From Bacteroidales bacterium (lineage in GTDB: Bacteria; Bacteroidota; Bacteroidia; Bacteroidales; UBA10428): 33,492 bases of DNA. Positions 17,447 through 24,420 of this stretch are shown piece by piece. The notes under the pieces were generated by a model. It did no database searches. It saw nothing but the letters and a program-made list of their open reading frames with translations, and had not been told where the DNA came from. Where the stretch lies: assembly GCA_016933335.1 (NCBI GenBank), contig JAFGBD010000020.1, positions 1 through 33,492 of the forward strand, read 5' to 3'. The stretch's first letter is position 1, and each line of letters opens with the position of its first letter. A program made the translations under genes and the position numbers.

Positions 17447-18745
17447 TCAGTCTCTTATTTTTAATTTTCTGTTCAGGCGTGAGATGGCATTCTCAATCGA
17501 TTCATCGGGTTTGATGTAATTGTATTCACCCCAGAAATCTTCGTCGGCAAAATAATTGACCTGATCAGCAAATACATCTGACATTTTTGCGGATTCTCTG
17601 AATTTGAATTTATTTACGTTTTCGCTATCTCTGTCAGTTACTGCCATTTCAAACATCGTTGTGTATTTTGAGCTGAATAGTTTTTTATCCCATTTGCACT
17701 TGAAAACAAGTTCAGACCTTACATGGTTCAGATACCATTTTCCGTTTATTTCACGGTAGTTAACCAGATAGTTACCAGATTCAACATCCAGTTTCATTGA
17801 AACAGGTTTCCTTCTGACCAGTTCGGAACTTGCCAGGTCAATTCCCTTGTCGCTGAACCTGAAATCAACACCGGCTATGGCAAGTGATTTGATATCAAGA
17901 TATATCCTTCCCTGGTATAATGGAAAATCAACATTGTCTTTTTGATCGAATTCAATAATATAGGATTCTTTATTATTGATTTTTGTAATGCCGGTCAGCT
18001 TAAAATTGTAATATTCAAGCAAGTCTTCATACAGAAGATTGCCGGGGGTTTTGACCATATCAAGAAGAAAAGCTGTTTTTGGTCCACCCTGAAATTTAAA
18101 AAGGATGGTATCCATTTTCTTTACATCCTGATTCTTCCGTCCTTTATATATTTTAACACGGTCAAAGTCGAAATCGTTTATATATGATGCTTTATAAACA
18201 TCAAGCACTGCTTCTGCCACTTCGATATAATTTCTGTTTTGCTTGATTGTTTCCCGGTAAAATCCGACCTGTTGTTCAGGAGAGTTTGGATAGTTATTCT
18301 TAATATTGCCGATAGCAGCCATAAGCAGTTGAACCGGGTCACTTGTTCTGATTATTATTTCTTCGATCGGAATAGGTGATGGTTCAAGGTAAATAACATT
18401 GTCTGCAGATTCAAGATTTTTCAGGGGAATCAACTCGTTTTTATATCCCAGGTAAGCAATACCAAGAACATTATTCTTAATATTTTTCGGGATTTTGAGG
18501 ATAAATTCACCTTCAGAATTCGTTACAGTACCAATACTGGTACCATCCAGATAAACATTTGCAAATACAACAGGCTTTTTGTTATCCGCATCCATGACTC
18601 TACCCTGATAGGCCTTATACATCAATGTGTCCTGTTTATTCAGGACACTTTCCGGTGTGCCGGCAAAAACGATTTGCTGTAAGCCCATAACAAATACAGC
18701 TGTAATCATCATTTTTGTCCATGTTTTTATAACTCTTGTTTTCAT
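17447..18745 (-). CDS. Carboxypeptidase-regulatory-like domain protein, STN-less paralogue
   Basis: 432 residues. Signal peptide (~11-28, ending V-F-A-G), CarboxypepD_reg-like domain (~46-125: G-R-V-M-D-A-D-N-K-K-P, G-T-V-T-N-S-E-G-E-F), then a ~300-residue region shared with the 14066-15604 protein (T-S-D-P-V, F-Y-R-E-T-I-K, Y-L-D-I-K-S-L-A-I, E-Y-N-Y-I-K-P-D-E). It resembles the periplasmic half of DUF5686-type proteins but lacks the barrel. Compared with its paralogue it has no STN domain. It is divergent from the second ECF sigma gene, sharing a 175-base AT-rich intergenic region. Function unknown; likely an envelope protein. Confidence 0.78.
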   Translation of the reverse strand: MKTRVIKTWTKMMITAVFVMGLQQIVFAGTPESVLNKQDTLMYKAYQGRVMDADNKKPVVFANVYLDGTSIGTVTNSEGEFILKIPKNIKNNVLGIAYLGYKNELIPLKNLESADNVIYLEPSPIPIEEIIIRTSDPVQLLMAAIGNIKNNYPNSPEQQVGFYRETIKQNRNYIEVAEAVLDVYKASYINDFDFDRVKIYKGRKNQDVKKMDTILFKFQGGPKTAFLLDMVKTPGNLLYEDLLEYYNFKLTGITKINNKESYIIEFDQKDNVDFPLYQGRIYLDIKSLAIAGVDFRFSDKGIDLASSELVRRKPVSMKLDVESGNYLVNYREINGKWYLNHVRSELVFKCKWDKKLFSSKYTTMFEMAVTDRDSENVNKFKFRESAKMSDVFADQVNYFADEDFWGEYNYIKPDESIENAISRLNRKLKIRD

Positions 18746-18866
18746 GACTTATATTTTATTTATTGTTAATGAATGGAAAAATAATAGTCGATCTTTCAAT
18801 AATAAGATGCTTAAAACAGAAAAAACCCTATTGCATGTTTATTAAAATTTTTAAGAAATTTATTTT

Positions 18867-18899
18867 GCGTCACAAGTTTTTTATTTTTCTTGTGTCTAA
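18867..18899 (+). promoter_or_regulatory. Candidate ECF-type promoter (GCGTCACAAG N17 GTCTAA)
   Basis: GCGTCACAAG ends at 18876, then after 17 bases comes GTCTAA (18894-18899), 21 bases ahead of the sigma ATG. The -10-like TCTAA and the spacing resemble ECF-sigma promoters, which suggests autoregulation. CACAAG/CTTGTG (18871-18876, 18889-18894) also form an inverted repeat. Confidence 0.45.
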
Positions 18900-18920
18900 A
18901 TAGTACATCTTTTTATTTCG

Positions 18921-19493
18921 ATGACAGAAGGCGAATATATCAAAGGATTAAAACGGGGTGATGAGAAGGTATACAGGGAATTTGTCGATCAATACCAGCT
19001 ATCTCTGCTAAGACTGTGCATTGGATTCCTGCATGACGAGGAAGATGCAAAAGACATTGTTCAGGACGTATTTGTCGAGGTCTTCCGGTCTGTTGAAAAA
19101 TTCAGGGGAGATGCCTCGCTGTCAACATGGCTTTACCGGATTGCAGTTAATAAATCACTGAATCAAATACAAAGAAACAGGAAAAGAAGACTGCTGGCTG
19201 GTTTTAATTCAATCTGGGGTGCTAAAAAGCAAACCGGAGACGATATCCCGGATGAATCGGACATCTCTGACATTGATATGGAGAAAAAAGAACGGGCAAA
19301 ATTCATCAGGAAGGCAATTGATCTTCTTCCGAAGAATCAGCGTATCGCCTTTATACTTAGCAAATACGAGGATTTATCAAACCATGATATTTCCGAAGTA
19401 ATGGGCATTTCATTATCAGCTGCTGAATCACTGATCCATCGGGCAAAACTTGGTTTGCAAAAGAGATTATCAGGTATATATAAAAAATTCTGA
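18921..19493 (+). CDS. ECF RNA polymerase sigma-70 factor (CnrH/RpoE-like)
   Basis: 190 residues. Region 2: F-V-D-Q-Y-Q-L-S-L-L-R-L-C, D-E-E-D-A-K-D-I-V-Q-D-V-F-V-E-V-F, then T-W-L-Y-R-I-A-V-N-K-S-L-N. A variable acidic linker follows, and region 4 has L-P-K-N-Q-R-I-A-F-I-L-S-K-Y-E-D-L-S with S-L-S-A-A-E-S-L-I-H-R-A-K. This is a different subgroup from the FecI-like sigma factor in this window. It heads a co-directional unit with a small one-helix protein, a CnrX-like sensor and a Spy-like protein. A candidate self-recognised promoter lies directly upstream. Confidence 0.94.
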   Translation: MTEGEYIKGLKRGDEKVYREFVDQYQLSLLRLCIGFLHDEEDAKDIVQDVFVEVFRSVEKFRGDASLSTWLYRIAVNKSLNQIQRNRKRRLLAGFNSIWGAKKQTGDDIPDESDISDIDMEKKERAKFIRKAIDLLPKNQRIAFILSKYEDLSNHDISEVMGISLSAAESLIHRAKLGLQKRLSGIYKKF

Positions 19494-19548
19494 GATAAAG
19501 CGCAAGTTTTTCAAAACAGGATTGTCAAAATAATATAAAACCGAAAAA

Positions 19549-19887
19549 ATGCAGTCTGGTTTAGAACATAACAAACTGGTGAATGATCTGGATGCTGTAA
19601 TTGATGAAGAAAAACAAATACAGCAGGATCCTTATATGTTTACAAGAATCATGGCAAGATTTGAGAACCGGAAACAGGTTGTTTCGAATAACAAGCTTCA
19701 GCTTGCATTTCAGACACTGGCATTTGTCGTTCTCATAGTTGCAGGTATTTATTCAGGCATCATACTGGGAAAGAACTATACAAACCGGAATGCCTTATCT
19801 GCCGACTATCAGCATGAAGTCTATTATCTGGACGAATTGCAGCATGAGAATATGGTTTCGGTATTTTTCTCTGATGACAGTAAATGA
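19549..19887 (+). CDS. Small single-pass membrane protein, likely anti-sigma factor
   Basis: 112 residues: an N-terminal cytoplasmic part of about 62 residues rich in charged residues, one transmembrane helix at ~67-91 (F-V-V-L-I-V-A-G-I-Y-S-G-I-I-L-G) and a short periplasmic tail. No zinc-binding HxxxCxxC anti-sigma signature. Its place directly after an ECF sigma gene and before a CnrX-like sensor matches the position and layout of CnrY-type anti-sigma proteins, so I infer that role. No sequence family recognised with certainty. Confidence 0.72.
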   Translation: MQSGLEHNKLVNDLDAVIDEEKQIQQDPYMFTRIMARFENRKQVVSNNKLQLAFQTLAFVVLIVAGIYSGIILGKNYTNRNALSADYQHEVYYLDELQHENMVSVFFSDDSK

Positions 19888-19991
19888 TAACGAAAAAAAA
19901 CACTGATACGAACATACTTTTATTATCACAACTGGTATATTATTCTGATCAGCTCATTTTAATCCAATGCAGAAATTAATAAAATGAACAA

Positions 19992-20570
19992 ATGAAAACT
20001 TTTTTTTCTCAAAACAGGTTGTTGATCTGGCTGGTGATCTTCCTGCTGGTACTGAATATATCAGCAATCAGTTCAATTATTTATCATCGGGTAAGGGAAA
20101 CAAAGGAGATACCGTCTCCCTTCCAACCTCCCATTGCATGGGAAGGCAGAATGCCGGATGAAGGGAGATTCCTCAGGGATTATCTTGAACTGGATAAGGC
20201 ACAGTTTGAACAGTTTATGATTAAGAGGCATGGATTTCAGACAAAAGCACGGGGTATCACAGAAGAATTGAGAGAAAAGAAAGTTGAGTTTCTGGAAGAG
20301 CTTAATAAAAAGGATACTGATACCAGCAAGATACGAGAGCTATCCGAGGATATCGGACAACTGCATAAAGCTTTAAGACTGGAGTCAGGTAAATATTACC
20401 TTGGACTAAGAACAATATGTAATGATGAGCAACGGCAAAAACTGCATCGCTTTTTTATGCATTCTTTAGGGAGACATGATATGGAACCCTTACCGGGCAG
20501 AGGCCGTGGCATGCATCAAAGGATGATGAAAAACAACAGGATTAAACCGTGGAAGGATTCAATAAATTAA
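19992..20570 (+). CDS. CnrX/ZraP-like periplasmic metal- or stress-sensing protein
   Basis: 192 residues. An N-terminal hydrophobic helix (~10-31) anchors it, leaving a periplasmic helical domain. Residues ~58-155 show the four-helix heavy-metal-sensor pattern: F-L-R-D-Y-L-E-L-D-K-A-Q-F, a charged middle helix, then L-H-K-A-L ... L-R-T-I-C-N-D-E-Q-R-Q-K-L-H. The C-terminal tail is rich in His, Met and Arg (H-D-M-E, M-H-Q-R-M-M), which could bind metal. In CnrYXH, CnrX senses Ni/Co and controls release of the sigma factor; this role is inferred from order. The metal cannot be told from sequence. Confidence 0.8.
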   Translation: MKTFFSQNRLLIWLVIFLLVLNISAISSIIYHRVRETKEIPSPFQPPIAWEGRMPDEGRFLRDYLELDKAQFEQFMIKRHGFQTKARGITEELREKKVEFLEELNKKDTDTSKIRELSEDIGQLHKALRLESGKYYLGLRTICNDEQRQKLHRFFMHSLGRHDMEPLPGRGRGMHQRMMKNNRIKPWKDSIN

Positions 20571-20577
20571 ATTACTA

Positions 20578-20670
20578 ATGAAAAATGAGCAGCCGGTTAT
20601 GAGATATTCATTCAGTATTTTGAATGATGCTTTAGAGAATTTTAAATCAGGATTTATGTTTAATTTTTAA
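20578..20670 (+). CDS. Possible 30-residue small ORF between sensor and chaperone genes
   Basis: ATG at 20578 to TAA at 20670, starting 7 bases after the sensor stop and ending 11 before the Spy-like gene. No signal peptide and no recognised family. The tight packing is the only support; it may be untranslated spacer. Confidence 0.2.
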   Translation: MKNEQPVMRYSFSILNDALENFKSGFMFNF

Positions 20671-20681
20671 TATTAATAATT

Positions 20682-21200
20682 ATGAGATGCAAAAAAACAA
20701 GTATCAGAACGATGATGATGGTTCTGTCGGGATTGATTCTGACAGTCAGTCTGATGGCCCAGAGGGGATACGGACCTGGAGGTAATAATCAGGAGAGAGC
20801 CGGGATAGGGCGGTACTGCCAGGCGATACCGGATCTGACAGATGAACAGGAGCAGCAAATAATGAATTTAAGGACAGCCCATATGAAGGAAATGAACGGT
20901 TACAGGAGCGATTTAAGTATTAAACGGGCCGAACTCCGGAAATTGCAGACAGCTGATAATGCTGATATGAACAAGATCAATGCAAAAATAGATGAGATCG
21001 GAAAAATGAAGACTGAAATGTCAAAGATCATGGCAGCACACCTTCAGAAGGTAAGGGCACTGCTGACTGACGAACAGCGGGTATTCTTTGATTCGCGGCA
21101 TAACCGGAGAAAAGGACCCGGGATGAGAATGGGGAGACAGGAATTCTTTGGCAACAGAGATGGTTCAGGACCATACTGTCCCCGTGGCATATCGAAATAA
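20682..21200 (+). CDS. Spy/CpxP-family LTxxQ periplasmic chaperone-like protein
   Basis: 172 residues. Signal peptide ending L-M-A-Q near residue 27, then a Gly-rich start and a helical domain. Two LTxxQ motifs are visible, L-T-D-E-Q-E-Q-Q-I and L-T-D-E-Q-R-V-F-F, the hallmark of Spy/CpxP proteins, which are periplasmic, ATP-independent chaperones or stress sensors. The C-terminus is Arg/Gly/Met rich (R-K-G-P-G-M-R-M-G). It is the last gene of the second sigma-factor unit and a likely target of that sigma factor. Confidence 0.85.
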   Translation: MRCKKTSIRTMMMVLSGLILTVSLMAQRGYGPGGNNQERAGIGRYCQAIPDLTDEQEQQIMNLRTAHMKEMNGYRSDLSIKRAELRKLQTADNADMNKINAKIDEIGKMKTEMSKIMAAHLQKVRALLTDEQRVFFDSRHNRRKGPGMRMGRQEFFGNRDGSGPYCPRGISK

Positions 21201-21294
21201 GGTGCTGTTTGTCCGGCTGAAATTTCACGAATAGCAACAATTAAGCTGAGACAATACCGGAGAAAGCTTTTTCTAATTGAGTGAATAGCAGAAA

Positions 21295-21326
21295 GGGTGT
21301 TTCAAATGACTGAGACACCCTTTTTT
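21295..21326 (+). terminator. Intrinsic terminator after the Spy-like gene
   Basis: GGGTGTTTCA and TGAGACACCC form a 10-base stem (one G-T pair) around AATGAC, followed by TTTTTT. It ends the sigma-factor unit 95 bases past the Spy-like stop codon. Confidence 0.85.
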
Positions 21327-21462
21327 ACTGGATAACATTGCTGTGACTTTGATGCCTGGTATCCTTAATAATTAAAATGTGTTCGTATTTTCCTGCATTT
21401 ATAAATTATCAACCTGAGATTATCTTTTTGTAATAAAATATAGAAATATATAGATATATATA

Positions 21463-21470
21463 TAACTTTG
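21463..21470 (+). promoter_or_regulatory. -7 promoter element TAACTTTG
   Basis: Exact TAnnTTTG match 15 bases upstream of the DUF6132 start codon. No clear -33 element at normal spacing, but the region is strongly AT-rich. Confidence 0.45.
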
Positions 21471-21485
21471 TGAAAAATTCAAAAT

Positions 21486-21731
21486 ATGAAGATATCTATT
21501 CACAGAATTCATCAAAAGATATTTAAAAAATATATCTGGTATATACTGTTTGTCCTGGCAGGAGCGGTTGGTGGCTACCTCTACTGGTATCATACCGGAT
21601 GCAAATCAGGCACATGCCCGATCACATCCCACTGGTACTCGGCCAGTTTGTACGGAGTTATGCTTGGCTATCTGTCAGGAGATCTGCTTAAAGGCCTGTT
21701 TAAAAAGAACCGTAAAAAAAATATTCCGTGA
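21486..21731 (+). CDS. DUF6132-like small membrane protein
   Basis: 81 residues with two predicted membrane segments (~16-34 and ~51-67). The segment between them contains Y-H-T-G-C-K-S-G-T-C-P-I-T-S, the conserved Cys-containing motif of DUF6132 proteins. The C-terminus is basic. Members often sit near DUF2892 and rhodanese genes; here a DUF2892 gene is the convergent neighbour. Function unknown, possibly linked to sulfur or redox chemistry by context only. Confidence 0.72.
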   Translation: MKISIHRIHQKIFKKYIWYILFVLAGAVGGYLYWYHTGCKSGTCPITSHWYSASLYGVMLGYLSGDLLKGLFKKNRKKNIP

Positions 21732-21751
21732 GATGAAATAAACAATAATAT

Positions 21752-21940
21752 TCAGGATTTCTTCTTTGCAGTTGAAATGCCAAATGGCACATATAATCCA
21801 CACCACCCTGTGATGCCTGTGAACAATGGAATGATTGCCAGCAGTCCCCACCAGCTTTTGAATATCACTCCGGCGGCAGCAATCAATACTCCGATAATAA
21901 TCCTGATAATTCTGTCTGTTTTTCCTAAATTGCTTTTCAT
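21752..21940 (-). CDS. DUF2892 (YgaP-like transmembrane domain) protein
   Basis: 62 residues: a D-R-I-I-R-I-I-I-G-V-L start, two short membrane helices, and the end motif G-W-C-G-L-Y-V-P-F-G-I-S-T typical of DUF2892. In E. coli YgaP the same domain is fused to a rhodanese (sulfurtransferase); here it stands alone. Tail to tail with the DUF6132 gene, 20 bases apart. Confidence 0.82.
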   Translation of the reverse strand: MKSNLGKTDRIIRIIIGVLIAAAGVIFKSWWGLLAIIPLFTGITGWCGLYVPFGISTAKKKS

Positions 21941-21996
21941 TGGTTTTTTATTTAAGTTATTTAACCTTATAACAACAAAATTTAACCCGTTCTTGT

Positions 21997-22027
21997 TTTG
22001 TTAAATTGTTTTTTAGGTTAAACTTTG
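21997..22027 (+). promoter_or_regulatory. Possible promoter for the methyltransferase gene
   Basis: TTTG (21997-22000), 18 bases, then TAAACTTTG (22019-22027), one base longer than TAnnTTTG. It lies 40 bases ahead of the ATG at 22068. Confidence 0.32.
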
Positions 22028-22067
22028 TACAGACTCAGATACAATTATTTGCTTGAATGAATGAAAA

Positions 22068-22808
22068 ATGGAAGAGCTATTCTATGAAATTTTTACGGAG
22101 TTACCCAGACAGGGTCCCGGCGATCACGATTCCACAATCAAAGCTTTAAGGGCAATACCTGAACTTCCGGCTGCAGTGAGAGTTCTCGATGTGGGCTGTG
22201 GAACCGGAAACCAGACAATCGATCTGGCAGGTGAGATAAACGGAAAAATAGTTGCCATCGACAATTATCAGCCCTTTCTTGACAGGCTGGAATACAATGC
22301 TGCCAAGCACGGATTATCTGATAAAATTGAAATTCGCCTTGAAGATATGTTTAACCTGCATTTTAAGGAGGAATCATTCGATATTATCTGGTCAGAAGGA
22401 GCGGTTTATATTTTGGGTTTGGAGAAAGCCCTGAAACAATGGAAAAAATTTATCAAACCGCAAGGGTATGTTGTGGTCTCGGAGTTCAACTGGCTGGTCG
22501 AAGAACCTCCCGGGGAGGTTTATGACTATTTTATGCAGGAATCAGTGCACGCTACGGATAAGGAAGGTTCAAGGAATATTATTTCCAATGCCGGTTATGC
22601 CCTGATAACAGATTTTATGATTCCTAAAGATGACTGGTATGAATTCTACAATAAACTGGAGGAAGTTCTTGTGCTTTTCAGGGATATTAAGGCAGATGAT
22701 AGATCAGCGCTTGGAGTTATCGGTTCCTTTCAATATGAAATTGACCTGTTCAGGAAATACCCGGGAACATACGGGTATGTATTTTACATCATGCAAAAAA
22801 GAGGCTGA
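22068..22808 (+). CDS. Class I SAM-dependent methyltransferase
   Basis: 246 residues, cytoplasmic. SAM-binding motif I V-L-D-V-G-C-G-T-G-N-Q-T is clear (~43-54), with an acidic end of strand 2 (V-A-I-D-N-Y) and motif D-I-I-W-S-E-G-A at strand 4. No signal peptide. The substrate cannot be told; the fold is shared by methyltransferases for small molecules, lipids and RNA. It is a single gene, convergent with the GyrI-like gene. Confidence 0.85.
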   Translation: MEELFYEIFTELPRQGPGDHDSTIKALRAIPELPAAVRVLDVGCGTGNQTIDLAGEINGKIVAIDNYQPFLDRLEYNAAKHGLSDKIEIRLEDMFNLHFKEESFDIIWSEGAVYILGLEKALKQWKKFIKPQGYVVVSEFNWLVEEPPGEVYDYFMQESVHATDKEGSRNIISNAGYALITDFMIPKDDWYEFYNKLEEVLVLFRDIKADDRSALGVIGSFQYEIDLFRKYPGTYGYVFYIMQKRG

Positions 22809-22843
22809 GTGCATCCTGTCTTCGGATTTATAAGCCGGAATTG

Positions 22844-22882
22844 AAAAAAGCCGGGTCATCAGGATTGATCCAACTCCCCGGC
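22844..22882 (-). terminator. Intrinsic terminator of the GyrI-like gene
   Basis: On the minus strand GCCGGG (from 22882) pairs with CCCGGC (ending 22850), with an inner GGAT/ATCC pair in the loop, and TTTTTT follows. Located 15 bases past the stop. Confidence 0.7.
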
Positions 22883-22896
22883 ATTCTGATCGTGCT

Positions 22897-23460
22897 TTAC
22901 TCTATGGGAAAGCTGATAATCGTCTGGTTTTTTTCCGGGTCCGGTTCCTCATTAGGATCGGTCAGGTAAGTTTCCCATGAAATACCTTTATCCTTTATAT
23001 TATTATCACTGATGTACTGCATGATTTCTTCATATGCCGGCATCATTTTTTCATAAGATCCGGTATACAGCAAACTCACAACTTTTGTGGCAGGATATTC
23101 TCTGTATTCCACTTCACCGCTACCGGCTGTTTCTTCTGCAACAGGAAGGCCGGCCTCAAATACCGTGTTTCCTTCCGGCTCGAATGAAAGATAAACTGCA
23201 AAAGGAGGACCGACAGGAGATATTTGATTCTGCATCATGTAATTGAAAAGAAATTCATAAATCTCTCCCATTTTCGGGCCTACCTCGGATGTTGCTATGT
23301 CTGCTTTAATGACCAGTGCTTTCATGGCTTCCATGTCTTTTACCTCAATTTTAGCTTTGGATTTGCACTCCTTGGTTTCCTGGCCTGTCGCAGTCCGGTA
23401 AAAAAATCCGGATAATATAACTATTATCAGGCATCTCAATAAAAAAGGTCTGGTTTTCAT
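22897..23460 (-). CDS. Exported GyrI-like (SRPBCC-type small-ligand-binding) domain protein
   Basis: 187 residues with a signal peptide (~8-27, ending T-G-Q). The mature protein has the GyrI-like / AraC effector-binding fold: an M-K-A-L-V-I-K-A start, P-P-F-A-V-Y-L-S-F, a central V-E-Y-R-E-Y-P-A-T-K-V-V-S-L-L-Y-T-G-S-Y-E, and W-E-T-Y-L-T-D-P near the end. The fold binds small molecules in cytoplasmic regulators and is known in isolated domains. A version with an export signal is unusual; its ligand is unknown. It has its own promoter and terminator, so it is monocistronic. Confidence 0.72.
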   Translation of the reverse strand: MKTRPFLLRCLIIVILSGFFYRTATGQETKECKSKAKIEVKDMEAMKALVIKADIATSEVGPKMGEIYEFLFNYMMQNQISPVGPPFAVYLSFEPEGNTVFEAGLPVAEETAGSGEVEYREYPATKVVSLLYTGSYEKMMPAYEEIMQYISDNNIKDKGISWETYLTDPNEEPDPEKNQTIISFPIE

Positions 23461-23499
23461 AACTAATTGATTTAAGATGTTTTTAACTATTTATGCAGG

Positions 23500-23507
23500 C
23501 AAATATA
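23500..23507 (-). promoter_or_regulatory. -7 element TATATTTG for the GyrI-like gene
   Basis: Exact TAnnTTTG match on the minus strand, 39 bases upstream of the start codon at 23460. -33 partner unclear. Confidence 0.5.
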
Positions 23508-23704
23508 GGATACAAAAATGACAACCCTATGTCAACAGCCTGCTAAAAATTTGCGGAGAATTAAGTATTTTTTATTCTTTATGCTCACTTTGCAATATCA
23601 GTATTATCCTGATACTTTCATCCTCCGATTCTTACTTTTTATCAATAAATAGTAACTTTCTGAACAGAACATGGTATAATTTATCAGATTTGTGAAAACT
23701 TAAA

Positions 23705-24100
23705 ATGGATTATATATTAATGGAAGCACTTGTAATTAATGAAACTTTTAAGACCCCGGCAATCATATTCAAGCCGGATGGTGAACTTATCCTTAAAGGC
23801 AGATCAATTCCTGAAAGCGTTTACAGGCTTTATTCCCCTGCTATCTGCTGGTTGGAGGAACTGGACACGGAAAATGTCACTTTCAGTATCAATCTCGAAT
23901 ATATCAACAGCGCATCAAAGGTAATGTTACTTGAAATCATACGAAGCATCGAAACCAACGAAAACATCAGAAATATTACCATTAACTGGTATTATGATCC
24001 GGAAGACGAAGATCATTTTGAAATGGGAAAGATATTTGAAGAATACACCAGCCGGACAAAATTTAATTTTATCCCATTCCGGGTTTCAGACAGAGACTAA
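23705..24100 (+). CDS. SiaC / DUF1987 family regulatory phosphoprotein
   Basis: 131 residues (an internal ATG at 23720 is also a possible start). The family pattern is plain: T-F-K-T-P-A-I-I-F, G-R-S-I-P-E, F-S-I-N-L-E-Y-I-N-S-A-S-K, I-T-I-N-W-Y-Y-D-P-E-D-E-D, and a closing F-N-F-I. In Pseudomonas SiaC is switched by the kinase SiaB and phosphatase SiaA and controls the diguanylate cyclase SiaD. No SiaA, SiaB or SiaD gene is in this window, so it is an orphan here. Confidence 0.82.
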   Translation: MDYILMEALVINETFKTPAIIFKPDGELILKGRSIPESVYRLYSPAICWLEELDTENVTFSINLEYINSASKVMLLEIIRSIETNENIRNITINWYYDPEDEDHFEMGKIFEEYTSRTKFNFIPFRVSDRD

Positions 24101-24145
24101 TCCTTTCGATTTTTTTTATTACAAACATATCTGGACAGGGGGGGA

Positions 24146-24164
24146 TTATTCACTTCGTTCATGA
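24146..24164. repeat. Dispersed 19-base repeat (copy 1)
   Basis: TTATTCACTTCGTTCATGA is the exact reverse complement of 33474-33492; a diverged form is at 27716-27734. A small ATCCC/GGGAT hairpin follows at ~24165-24179. Confidence 0.6.
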
Positions 24165-24195
24165 TCCCTATGCGGGATAGCTTCAATAAAAACAA

Positions 24196-24318
24196 TTACA
24201 GGGCTTCGCCCTTATCATCCTTATTTTCTCACAAATACTCAAGCAAGCTTGGCATTTGCTCGAAAATAAAAATGCCCCCTTTGGGGCAATTGTTTTTATT
24301 GGCGGAGAGCGAGGGATT
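24196..24318. repeat. Direct repeat beside tRNA-Ser(CGA), copy 1 of 2
   Basis: About 123 bases highly similar to 27475-27596. It opens with ACAGGGCTTCGCCCTTATCA, contains the terminator hairpin (24266-24288), and ends in 17 bases identical to the 3' end of tRNA-Ser(CGA). The 320 bases between the SiaC-family gene and tRNA-Ser hold only this repeat, the 19-base element and the 118-base insertion; no gene is seen. Confidence 0.85.
24266..24288 (-). terminator. Intrinsic terminator downstream of tRNA-Ser(CGA)
   Basis: On the minus strand TGCCCC-AAA(G)-GGGGCA is followed by TTTTTATTTTC. It is now 130 bases from the tRNA 3' end because of the intervening 118-base segment. Confidence 0.75.
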
Positions 24319-24419
24319 ACTCCTCCCTTCGGTCGTCATGAGGGCTACGCCGTTCGAACCCTGGCCGGCGCTCCGGTGCAAACAGGAAGCACGGTATTAT
24401 GCTTAGACTGCAAATTCTT
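24302..24419 (-). pseudogene. tRNA-Ser 3'-end fragment and 118-base inserted segment
   Basis: 24302-24318 is a 17-base exact copy of the tRNA-Ser(CGA) 3' end (24420-24436). The following ~100 bases are unrelated to the tRNA and GC-richer than the surroundings, with small inverted repeats (GCCGG/CCGG). Short open frames here are artefacts. Confidence 0.6.
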
Positions 24420-24420
24420 G

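Noticed and set aside
19884..19979. 31-codon frame starting in an ATGA overlap with the anti-sigma-like gene
   Set aside because: Coupled start is attractive, but the peptide is low-complexity and no signal or family feature is seen.
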